In this document: one piece after another, positions 1 to 6,138 of the stretch
How the letters are laid out: each line of letters opens with the position of its first letter
Position numbering within the stretch: position 1 is the first letter of the stretch
Assembly (NCBI GenBank): GCA_003695725.1
Contig: RFHX01000127.1
Coordinates: 1 to 6,138 of the forward strand
Direction of reading: 5' to 3'
Source of the DNA: Candidatus Schekmanbacteria bacterium
Lineage (GTDB): Bacteria; Schekmanbacteria; GWA2-38-11; J061
DNA: 6,138 nucleotides
Position numbers and translations under genes: made by a program
Notes under the pieces: model-generated
The model's input: only the letters and a program-made list of their open reading frames with translations
Database searches by the model: none
Told to the model about the DNA's origin: nothing

Positions 1-79
1 CTTCATAACTGAAAAGAAAAATTATTACATTATTGCGTACAAAATCCACTTTTAAAATTTTTTCAAAATGTATTTTAAC

Positions 80-92
80 CTGATAACATCAG
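80..92. repeat. Short inverted repeat overlapping the -35 region (possible operator)
   Basis: CTGAT (80-84) and ATCAG (88-92) form a perfect 5-base inverted repeat around the centre AAC. The repeat covers the putative -35 element, where a repressor or activator could act. The arms are short and the flanking bases do not extend the symmetry, so it may be chance. No regulator gene is present in the window to pair with it. Confidence 0.25.
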
Positions 93-109
93 ATATCACC
101 ATCTATAAT
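80..109 (+). promoter_or_regulatory. Candidate sigma-70 type promoter for the three-gene operon
   Basis: A perfect TATAAT lies at 104-109. Eighteen bases upstream is CTGATA (80-85), which matches four of six positions of the TTGACA -35 consensus. Transcription would start near 115-118, leaving a leader of about 40 bases before the ATG at 157. It is the only well-formed promoter I can find in the first 156 bases, and no obvious promoter separates the three downstream genes. The call rests on consensus matching in an AT-rich stretch where chance TATAAT-like sites are common, so it is a candidate only. Confidence 0.5.
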
Positions 110-117
110 TCTTAAAT

Positions 118-127
118 TGCAGCTGCA
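118..127. repeat. Perfect 10-bp palindrome in the leader (possible operator)
   Basis: TGCAGCTGCA reads identically on both strands. It lies 9-18 bases after the candidate -10 box, at or just after the expected transcription start. A palindrome here is well placed for a dimeric repressor. It has no loop, so it is unlikely to act as an RNA hairpin. It is also the most GC-rich spot in an otherwise AT-rich leader. The function is inferred from position only. Confidence 0.3.
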
Positions 128-144
128 CAATATCATTTCTGAAT

Positions 145-152
145 GGAGGGGG
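145..152 (+). promoter_or_regulatory. Strong ribosome binding site for the ThDP enzyme gene
   Basis: GGAGGGGG ends four bases before the ATG at 157, and the GGAGG core is seven bases from the start codon. This is close to the ideal Shine-Dalgarno sequence and spacing. It fixes the start at 157, so the Tat-signal-bearing N-terminus is part of the translated protein. Confidence 0.85.
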
Positions 153-156
153 CAAA

Positions 157-2055
157 ATGAGGGAAATAATAAAAGAATATATCGATGGAAGTATTACGAG
201 AAGAAGTTTTATTCAAGCCCTTGTTGCAGCAGGATTAAGTTTAAATGGGAGCAAATCTTTAGCGCAGGCAATTAGTACTACCCCTATTACAAAGGCAAAA
301 ACAAAAAATTTTACCGGCACAGGTGGTGAATTAATTGTAGAAACAGTATCTGCTGCAGGAGTTGAATATATATTTGGGGCAAATGGCACAGGGCTTTATC
401 CATTCTATGATGCCTTAGTAGAAAGGAAAAAACCACGCTTCATATTAAGCACGGAAGAAGGCCAAGCAGTTTCAATGGCAGAAGGATACCATCTTGCAAC
501 TGGTAAAACTGGATTTGTAAATATGGCGCGCATTGGGCTCCCTCATGCTTCAAACAACCTTTACAATGCATGGAAAGACCAATCGTCCATTGTTGTGATT
601 ACTGATGGCCCGGACACCAGATATGCCGGAAGAAACGGTTTTGAAGATGTCGATGATTGGCTTGAAACAGTTGAACAATTTACAAAATGGCGCTGGATGG
701 CAAAGTGGCCTGAAAGAATACCAGAATTAGTAAAGAGAGCTTTTCAGCTTTCAATGATACCTCCCGGCGGCCCAACTTATCTTATGGTGCCAACAGATGT
801 AATGAAGAGAGACAAAATTTCAGCAGAAATACCCTTTCATGATTATTATGAGTTTTCTCTGAATATAGAACCTGATTCTGATGAAATCGAAAGGGCGGCA
901 AAGATGATAATCGAATCGAAAGCTCCATTGATCCATGTAGGACATGAGGTAACGCGGGCTGGCGCTGTCAAAGACCTTGTGGAGCTTGCAGAATTACTGA
1001 ATATCCCAGTAACACAAGGTGCAAGCGTTTACAAAGATTTTCCAACTGCCCATAATCTCTTTCATGGAAAATATTTTGCAGGGTTTACTTACGATTATTC
1101 CATAGACTTATTCATCAATTTTGGGACGCAAATGCCTGATATGAGTATGATGGCATTAGGAATACCGGGACCTTTGCCTGAAGGAGCAAAGATAATTCAT
1201 GCAAGAATGGACACATCAGACATAGCACGCATCAAACCTGTAGATGTTGGTATTGCAGGGAATGTCAAAAAGATAATTAGGGCAATTATCGATGCTGTTA
1301 AATCTCAGCTTCCTAACGAAAGAATAGAAAAAATCAAAAAATCACGAGAATCAAAGATATTAGCATTCAAAAAGCGCCTGATAAAAATGAAAGAAGATCG
1401 TATCAAAAAAAGATGGAATAATTCTCCTCTTTCATGGGAAAGATTCACTTCTGAATTGAAGGATTATCTCGATGACGATGCAATCATCGTACCCGAAGTT
1501 GAAAATCCAAGAGGTTCAACAGATTTAATCGACTTTTCTCCCGATGGAAGAAAATGCATAGGTTGGACAATGGGCTCAGCTCTTGGGTGGGGACATGGTG
1601 CCGCTGTTGGTGTTAAGATAGCCGAACCAGATAGGCAGGTTGTATCTCTTATCGGTGATGGCGGATTTATGTTCTGTGGTTGCTCTGCTCTATGGAGCAG
1701 TGCAAGATATGAAGTGCCTCTTCTAACAGTAATCTACAACAATAGAAGTTATGATGGCCCAAGAAGCAGAATGTTTTCTATGGGCAGAAAACAGGGACAG
1801 ATGGGAAAAGATATTGCCTGTTATCTTGGAAATCCTGATGTCGAATACTCAGATTATGCAAAGAGTTTCGGTGTTGAAGGAGAAAAAATAGAAAGCGCAG
1901 ATCAGATAAAGCCCGCCCTTGAAAGAGCAAAAAGCGCAATAAAAAGAGGCGAACCATATCTTTTGGATGTAATTATTGAACGACTCGGACCCGGCTCAAA
2001 ATCAACTTGGTATCCAAAAACATCTATTAAAGAAATGAGAAGCAAACCTGTGTAA
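157..2055 (+). CDS. Thiamine-diphosphate-dependent enzyme (acetolactate synthase/benzoylformate decarboxylase superfamily) with a Tat signal peptide
   Basis: This 632-residue protein has the three-domain layout of ThDP carboligases and decarboxylases. An N-terminal pyrimidine-binding domain (about 54-225) carries the conserved Glu (E101) nine residues before the GY of MAEGY, at the position that activates ThDP. A central domain follows (about 238-385). After a basic, probably helical linker (386-425) comes the pyrophosphate-binding domain (about 426-610), with the ThDP/Mg motif GDG (500-502) ending in NN (528-529). The first 50 residues are extra to the usual fold. They hold a twin-arginine motif, TRRSFIQ (14-20), a short hydrophobic run and an AQA site (36-38), suggesting folded export through Tat. 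The start is set by the strong ribosome binding site. It is first in a probable operon with trmJ and the channel gene. The ALWSSARYEVPL stretch after GDG resembles benzoylformate-decarboxylase-like members, but the substrate cannot be told. Acetolactate synthase is less likely given the export signal and the absence of neighbouring branched-chain amino acid genes. Confidence 0.9.
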   Translation: MREIIKEYIDGSITRRSFIQALVAAGLSLNGSKSLAQAISTTPITKAKTKNFTGTGGELIVETVSAAGVEYIFGANGTGLYPFYDALVERKKPRFILSTEEGQAVSMAEGYHLATGKTGFVNMARIGLPHASNNLYNAWKDQSSIVVITDGPDTRYAGRNGFEDVDDWLETVEQFTKWRWMAKWPERIPELVKRAFQLSMIPPGGPTYLMVPTDVMKRDKISAEIPFHDYYEFSLNIEPDSDEIERAAKMIIESKAPLIHVGHEVTRAGAVKDLVELAELLNIPVTQGASVYKDFPTAHNLFHGKYFAGFTYDYSIDLFINFGTQMPDMSMMALGIPGPLPEGAKIIHARMDTSDIARIKPVDVGIAGNVKKIIRAIIDAVKSQLPNERIEKIKKSRESKILAFKKRLIKMKEDRIKKRWNNSPLSWERFTSELKDYLDDDAIIVPEVENPRGSTDLIDFSPDGRKCIGWTMGSALGWGHGAAVGVKIAEPDRQVVSLIGDGGFMFCGCSALWSSARYEVPLLTVIYNNRSYDGPRSRMFSMGRKQGQMGKDIACYLGNPDVEYSDYAKSFGVEGEKIESADQIKPALERAKSAIKRGEPYLLDVIIERLGPGSKSTWYPKTSIKEMRSKPV

Positions 2056-2060
2056 AAGAA

Positions 2061-2789
2061 ATGTCTTTCAAAAAAAATATCTCTTTTGTTCTAATCGAAC
2101 CAAAAAAGGGCGGTAATGTAGGTGCCTCTGCACGAGCACTTCATAATATGGGATTTAAAAATCTCGTCTTGGTAAATTCAAACCTGCATTTAGATGAAGA
2201 AGCCAAAACATTTGCTATGAAGGGAGCATATATCCTTCAAAATGCAAAGAGCTTTGACACGTTAGAAGAAGCAATAGCTGAATCCTCACTTGTTGTAGGA
2301 CTTACAAGAAGAAGAGGTAAAAAAAGAGGCCTATTCTATGAATTTGAAGAAGGAATTCAAAAAATAAGAGAAAGAGCTTCAAAAAATAAAGTATCCGTCA
2401 TCTTTGGAAGAGAAAATTCAGGTCTTTCAAACAAAGAAACAGAAAGATGCCACTTTTTAATTACCATCCCAACAGGCAATACTTCTTCTTCGATAAACCT
2501 TTCACAATCGGTGCTTATAATGGCATATGAATTATCAAGATATGAGATGATCAAAACAAGGGGGGAAAAAATAAAATCAGTTACTGTAAAAGAGCTTGAT
2601 TATCTGTTAAATGAAGTTAAAAATACTCTTATCTACTTAAACTACGGGAAAAGAGGCGATAGAGACCTGCTCCACTCGATTTTGCGGACAATGAAGGGGT
2701 TTTTTACACGAAAGGGACTGACTAAAGCTGAAATGAATATGTTTCTCGGCATTTTTAAGGAATTACGGAAAAAGGGAGGTGACAGTTGA
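2061..2789 (+). CDS. trmJ: tRNA (cytidine/uridine-2'-O-)-methyltransferase TrmJ, SpoU/TrmH family
   Basis: TrmJ is a cytoplasmic SAM-dependent enzyme that 2'-O-methylates the nucleotide at position 32 of the tRNA anticodon loop. The three SPOUT motifs are present in order. Motif 1 is NVGASARALHNMG (19-31), with the conserved Arg R25. Motif 2 is FGRENSGL (115-122). Motif 3 starts at IP (136-137) and includes SINLSQS (144-150), followed by the helix ending in YE. These build the trefoil-knot SAM site and dimer interface. Residues about 175-237 form the helical C-terminal extension typical of TrmJ (LLHSILRTMKGFF, then LTKAEMNMFLGIFKEL), which separates it from shorter TrmL and from TrmH. The 242-residue length matches E. 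coli TrmJ closely. The ATG at 2061 is the first start after an in-frame stop at 2028. It lies five bases after the upstream stop and has no clear Shine-Dalgarno sequence, so translation may depend on coupling. Confidence 0.92.
   Translation: MSFKKNISFVLIEPKKGGNVGASARALHNMGFKNLVLVNSNLHLDEEAKTFAMKGAYILQNAKSFDTLEEAIAESSLVVGLTRRRGKKRGLFYEFEEGIQKIRERASKNKVSVIFGRENSGLSNKETERCHFLITIPTGNTSSSINLSQSVLIMAYELSRYEMIKTRGEKIKSVTVKELDYLLNEVKNTLIYLNYGKRGDRDLLHSILRTMKGFFTRKGLTKAEMNMFLGIFKELRKKGGDS
2774..2782 (+). promoter_or_regulatory. Near-perfect ribosome binding site inside the trmJ 3' end
   Basis: GGGAGGTGA is complementary to the 3' end of 16S rRNA over at least eight bases. It lies inside the last codons of trmJ. 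It leaves nine bases between GGAGG and the ATG at 2789, or six to a TTG at 2786. Both are workable, but ATG is the stronger codon and gives the common TGATG stop/start overlap, so 2789 is preferred. Confidence 0.85.
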
Positions 2790-3847
2790 TGGATTTCTTA
2801 AATATACAGTGGTATGGAAACAGTATTCAACGGTGGATAATAGCAGGCATTCTAACATTTCTGATTCTCTGGGGCTTATATATCCTCAAAAAAATAATTT
2901 TTAAGAGTTTATCTGCCCTTGCCCAAAAAACAGACACAGAATTAGATGATATGCTTGTTGAAGTACTTAAAAAAACAAAATTTATATGTCTTTTAATTTT
3001 TTCACTTTATCTTTCATCAAATCTCTTGACTCTTCCTGAAAAGGCAACATTCATTTTAAAAAACATTGCAGTTGCAGTTCTTCTCTTTCAGGTTGCTATT
3101 TGGTGCAATGCTCTTATTACATATGGTTTCCCCTACATTGTTAAAAGAAAAATCGACCAAGATACAGCCAAATTAACTCTTTTCAATACACTTGCCTTCA
3201 TCGGCAAATTGATATTGTGGTCCGTAGTCGTTCTTATGATACTCGATAATTTTGGAATCAATGTTACAACTCTTGTAGCAGGATTGGGCATTGGAGGAGT
3301 TGCTGTAGCACTTGCAGTGCAAAATATCTTGGGAGACCTTTTTGCATCCCTTTCAATCGTTCTCGACAAACCGTTTGTTCTTGGAGATTTCATTGTTGTT
3401 GGAGATATCTTAGGAACTGTAGAAAAAATCGGGCTCAAAACTACAAGGATTAGAAGCCTTTCAGGAGAATTGATTATTGTATCCAACAATGACCTCCTTT
3501 CAAGCAGGATTAGAAATTATAAGCAAATGATGGAAAGAAGAATACTCTTCTCAATTGGTGTAACCTATCAAACACCTGCTGAAAAGCTCGAGCTTATTCC
3601 AAAGATTATCAATGAAATAATTACAAAAGAAGAGCTTGCACGTTTTGACCGTGCTCATTTCAAAAGTTATGGCGATTTTTCATTAAATTTTGAAATTGTA
3701 TATTATGTCCTGTCACCAGATTACAATACATATATGGATGTACAACAAAGAATAAATTTGGAAATTTATCGCAGATTCGAAAAAGAGGGCATTGAATTTG
3801 CCTATCCAACTCAAACTTTATTTATTGAAAAAGGCGGAGAAAGTTGA
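2789..3847 (+). CDS. MscS-family small-conductance mechanosensitive ion channel
   Basis: This inner-membrane protein (352 residues from the ATG) should open under membrane tension and release solutes during hypo-osmotic shock. Hydrophobic segments lie at about 15-37, 65-80, 89-112 and 132-154. The pore-lining helix follows at about 158-188; its Gly/Ala-rich run VAGLGIGGVAVALAVQN matches the helix-packing pattern of MscS TM3. Next come the beta domain (about 193-245, beginning DKPFVLGDFI and including the SNNDLLSSRIRNY stretch) and the alpha/beta cytoplasmic cage domain, ending in the family-typical YPTQTLFIE. Five predicted membrane spans against three in E. coli MscS (286 residues) put it among the larger variants, so I give no symbol. 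It overlaps the trmJ stop by one base and has its own strong ribosome binding site. An in-frame TTG at 2786 would add one residue. Confidence 0.93.
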   Translation: MDFLNIQWYGNSIQRWIIAGILTFLILWGLYILKKIIFKSLSALAQKTDTELDDMLVEVLKKTKFICLLIFSLYLSSNLLTLPEKATFILKNIAVAVLLFQVAIWCNALITYGFPYIVKRKIDQDTAKLTLFNTLAFIGKLILWSVVVLMILDNFGINVTTLVAGLGIGGVAVALAVQNILGDLFASLSIVLDKPFVLGDFIVVGDILGTVEKIGLKTTRIRSLSGELIIVSNNDLLSSRIRNYKQMMERRILFSIGVTYQTPAEKLELIPKIINEIITKEELARFDRAHFKSYGDFSLNFEIVYYVLSPDYNTYMDVQQRINLEIYRRFEKEGIEFAYPTQTLFIEKGGES

Positions 3848-3885
3848 ATTCAGTTTTAAAAAAGCCTCACTATCTCTTTTCTTAT
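3848..3885. other. Convergent intergenic gap without a clear terminator
   Basis: Thirty-eight AT-rich bases separate the stop of the channel gene from the stop of the minus-strand AsmA-like gene. The only symmetry is TGAATTCA (3845-3852), which has no loop. In the minus direction a GAGGC followed by six T's (3867-3857) has no adjacent pairing arm. The nearest match is GCCTTTTT inside the channel gene, giving only a 4-5 bp stem with a loop of nearly 30 bases. Termination may be factor-dependent or lie inside the opposing gene. Confidence 0.5.
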
Positions 3886-6138
3886 TCAATTGCCAGGAAG
3901 TGAAAATATATCTTTCAATTTATTGATACCTTTCCTAACGGCATCTTCCTTTTTACTTTTCTTTTTCTTTCCAACACTTTTCCCTTTCTTTTTTCTGCCG
4001 CTGTCTTTCTTAAAAATCTTGTCGAGCTCTTGGCGAAGCAATTCTTTCCCTTTTTCGACAGCTTTCTTTTTAACAGACTTCATTTCAAGGGATATCTTCG
4101 GTGAATTTGTTGTGCCGGAAAATTTCAGTGGAATTTCTGTCCATCCCTTTTTGTTGCCTATAAAATTGTTCAATGCCTTTCCGCCGGAAATTTTTTTGGA
4201 CAGCTCAGGAGAAAGCTTCAAAATAGCTTTTCCATCTATTTTCCCATCAAAAGCTATATCGCCGTCAGAGGCAACCTTTAAATCTTTTCCATTGAGTCTT
4301 AATTTTCCATATTCGATTTCTTCATTCTTTATATGAAATACAGTTTCACCATCCTTGAAGACAACTGTTTTCAATTCATCAGCGCTTAAAAGGTTTGCAA
4401 CCTTATTTAGAAATTCAACACCTGAAACTGTAATATTTTTTACCTCGACTTTCCCTTTGCTTCTCAAGGTCTTCTTTATTCTTTCAGCATCCAAACCAAA
4501 AGCCGAGTAATCCGCCTTTGTAGTCACAAGTCCTTCAATCTTTCCAGAAAAATCTGAAAACAAGAGAGGTTTCAAGTCCTTTAGGGAAATATTTTGAGCA
4601 TCAACCATACCGCTAAGTTTTTCTGATTTTTTCCCTAAATAAGCCTCACTTTTAAGAAAAAATTTACCCTCCCCCAAATTGAATGTAAGATTGGGTATTT
4701 TAATAATATCCTGCATATATTGCGCATTCAAAAATAATGAGTTAACAGGAAGGTTACTGTATTTAATCTTTTCTGCTTTGGCAGACAAAATCAACTTGAA
4801 TAGCTTGCTTTTCTTCTCTTCTCCCTTCTCCAATTTACTTGATTTTTCAGCTTTTTCTCTGTTTTTTCTCAATGTCTCCTCTTCTTCTGAAGAAGTAAAT
4901 TTCTTCACAACTTCATCTAAATCTAAAATCTTCGACTCTGAAGAAACATTTACATTTATAGGGGCATCTTCTTTTGGAATTTTTGTATTACCGCGGACAA
5001 AAAAATCAGAATTTCCCAATTTCAAAGGGGACAATTTAATGCTAATTTCACCATTTTCAATTTTTCCATCAGCATTCATTGTCAGAGGAATATTGCCGTA
5101 ATCTTTAAACTTAGCTTTAAATTCCTTAATCCGAAAGTCACCTATAACTGATGAAAGTGAAAAATCATCAATAGTCCCCTCATAAAACAAGGAAGTACCT
5201 ATTTTGCCATCTTCCAATGAAATTAAATTTATTTCTTCTTTTATTGACAAAGGAAGAACTTTTTCAATAAATGGGATAGAAAGATTTTCGATATTTACTT
5301 TAGCCTCTATTTCAGGATTTGCAAAAGGCGTTTTCAACTTCAAATCCACAGGTATTGATACTTTTTCGCCAAATGCTTTCAAGAAAATTTCAGACTTTAT
5401 TGCGGCATTTTTTTCATAATCCTTGGAGTTTGCAGTAATCTCAAAGTCAGTTTTGCTCCCTTTCAATGTCTCAACAAAAGACGAATATTGAGGATTAATG
5501 GCATTTACAACTGCATAAGGGTTTACATCTTTAGAAACAAAACTAATATTGCAACCCTTATTTATTAAATCAATGCTTCCTTTAATATCAATCGGTAAAG
5601 ATGATGCTTCATTTTCTGAAATTTTTAGATTGCTTTTGACACTAATATCAAAGGCTTTCTTAGCCAATTCCCCTTTTAAAGAAATATAAATATTTTCAAG
5701 TCGATAGCTGCTTTCTTCCCCTTCGTTCCTATCTGTGAATAATATAGTTCCACCGTCAATCACAATCTTTTTAACATTGAACGCAAATGTGTCTTTTTTT
5801 GAAGCTGTCTGTTTTTTTCCCTTTTCCTCTTTCCTCTTTTCCTTTGCTGCTTCTTTAGTCGTACCTTTTTCAATTAAGTCTGAAAAATTGAATACTCCTT
5901 TTTCGTCTCTGATAATTCTTATAAGAGGTGATTTGAAATAGATATTTTTGATGTTGAGCTTTTTTTGAAGAAGATCGAGAAAACTAAAACTTAATTCTAC
6001 ATTGTCTATCCTTAGGAATTCTCCTTCACCATATTCAGCATTTTCCTTTATTGAAACATCCTTTAAATCAACTCCTGTAAAGATACCTACGCTTATATCC
6101 CCAATCTCTACATCTCTTCCAATATACTCACTCACCAC
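3886..6138 (-). CDS. AsmA-family envelope protein, N-terminus cut off by the window edge
   Basis: The 750 visible codons are read from the right edge to a TGA at 3888-3886. AsmA-like proteins are inner-membrane-anchored periplasmic proteins linked to outer-membrane assembly and, in longer relatives, lipid transport between membranes. The first residues (SEYIGRDVEIGDISVGIFTG, then DLKDVSI) match the segment that normally follows the N-terminal anchor. The next part, with LLQKKLNIKNIYFKSP (56-71) and DEKGVFNFSDL (78-88), is the classic AsmA N-terminal signature. The rest is alternating short beta strands, as expected for an elongated beta fold, with a C-terminal AsmA-like region at about 555-685. 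Two charged low-complexity linkers (about 90-117 and 415-446) and a very Lys-rich tail (about 687-735) interrupt it. The GTG codons at the edge are unlikely to be the true start, because the anchor helix is missing. Its product has no obvious link to the convergent operon. Confidence 0.87.
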   Translation of the reverse strand: MVSEYIGRDVEIGDISVGIFTGVDLKDVSIKENAEYGEGEFLRIDNVELSFSFLDLLQKKLNIKNIYFKSPLIRIIRDEKGVFNFSDLIEKGTTKEAAKEKRKEEKGKKQTASKKDTFAFNVKKIVIDGGTILFTDRNEGEESSYRLENIYISLKGELAKKAFDISVKSNLKISENEASSLPIDIKGSIDLINKGCNISFVSKDVNPYAVVNAINPQYSSFVETLKGSKTDFEITANSKDYEKNAAIKSEIFLKAFGEKVSIPVDLKLKTPFANPEIEAKVNIENLSIPFIEKVLPLSIKEEINLISLEDGKIGTSLFYEGTIDDFSLSSVIGDFRIKEFKAKFKDYGNIPLTMNADGKIENGEISIKLSPLKLGNSDFFVRGNTKIPKEDAPINVNVSSESKILDLDEVVKKFTSSEEEETLRKNREKAEKSSKLEKGEEKKSKLFKLILSAKAEKIKYSNLPVNSLFLNAQYMQDIIKIPNLTFNLGEGKFFLKSEAYLGKKSEKLSGMVDAQNISLKDLKPLLFSDFSGKIEGLVTTKADYSAFGLDAERIKKTLRSKGKVEVKNITVSGVEFLNKVANLLSADELKTVVFKDGETVFHIKNEEIEYGKLRLNGKDLKVASDGDIAFDGKIDGKAILKLSPELSKKISGGKALNNFIGNKKGWTEIPLKFSGTTNSPKISLEMKSVKKKAVEKGKELLRQELDKIFKKDSGRKKKGKSVGKKKKSKKEDAVRKGINKLKDIFSLPGN

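Noticed and set aside
2-55. Open frame of 17 codons ending in TAA at 53-55, possibly the tail of an upstream gene
   Set aside because: It is too short and too AT-rich to tell from chance, and no recognisable residues are seen.
2357-2554. 65-codon open frame on the minus strand inside trmJ
   Set aside because: It overlaps conserved TrmJ motifs 2 and 3 and has no independent support; it is a shadow of the real gene.
3133-3489. 118-codon open frame on the minus strand inside the channel gene
   Set aside because: It lies wholly within a well-supported MscS gene, has no ribosome binding site and its translation resembles no protein family.
3828-3870. Possible bidirectional terminator built from AAGGC and GCCTC with T runs
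   Set aside because: The stem would be only 4-5 base pairs with a loop of nearly 30 bases, too weak for an intrinsic terminator.
3946-4000. T/C-rich tract considered as a simple repeat or recombination site
   Set aside because: It has no regular repeat unit, and the Lys-rich coding sequence on the minus strand explains it.
3890-5941. Several Phe/Ser-rich open frames on the + strand opposite the AsmA-like gene
   Set aside because: The Phe/Ser/Leu runs are the antisense of Lys/Glu-rich codons. They have no ribosome binding sites and no recognisable domains, so hydrophobic membrane proteins are not implied.
1-6138. CRISPR array, insertion sequence, tRNA/rRNA gene or defence cassette
   Set aside because: No spaced direct repeats, transposase motifs, terminal inverted repeats or structured RNA signatures were seen, and coding sequence accounts for nearly all of the window.

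Overview
The window looks like chromosomal DNA from a Gram-negative bacterium. It is AT-rich, with A/T-ending codons and many Lys, Ile and Glu residues. The Gram-negative reading rests on an AsmA-family envelope protein (these occur in bacteria with an outer membrane) and a TrmJ-type tRNA methyltransferase. The lineage cannot be fixed from sequence alone. A poorly cultured group of Desulfobacterota/Nitrospirota/Schekmanbacteria type is only a guess.

Layout. Bases 1-156 are a non-coding leader with one good promoter candidate (perfect TATAAT at 104-109), two small dyad symmetries and a strong ribosome binding site. Three genes then run rightwards as a tight, probably single, operon. The first (157-2055) is a thiamine-diphosphate (ThDP) dependent enzyme of the acetolactate synthase/benzoylformate decarboxylase superfamily, carrying an N-terminal twin-arginine (Tat) signal. 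The second (2061-2789) is trmJ, a tRNA 2'-O-methyltransferase. The third (2789-3847) is an MscS-family small-conductance mechanosensitive channel. A 5-base gap separates the first two, and a one-base stop/start overlap (TGATG) joins the second and third. A convergent gene on the minus strand (3886 to beyond the right edge) encodes a long AsmA-like protein. Its N-terminal membrane anchor lies outside the window. The 38 bases between the converging stop codons hold no convincing terminator.

How the genes fit together. I see no shared pathway: an exported-looking carboligase/decarboxylase, a tRNA modification enzyme and an osmotic safety valve appear to be grouped by transcription rather than function. 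The AsmA-like protein and the channel are both envelope proteins but are transcribed towards each other. The least ordinary feature is the ThDP enzyme with a Tat signal, since most members of this superfamily are cytoplasmic. I found no CRISPR array, mobile element, RNA gene, toxin-antitoxin pair or defence system, and no strong evidence of a wholly new system.
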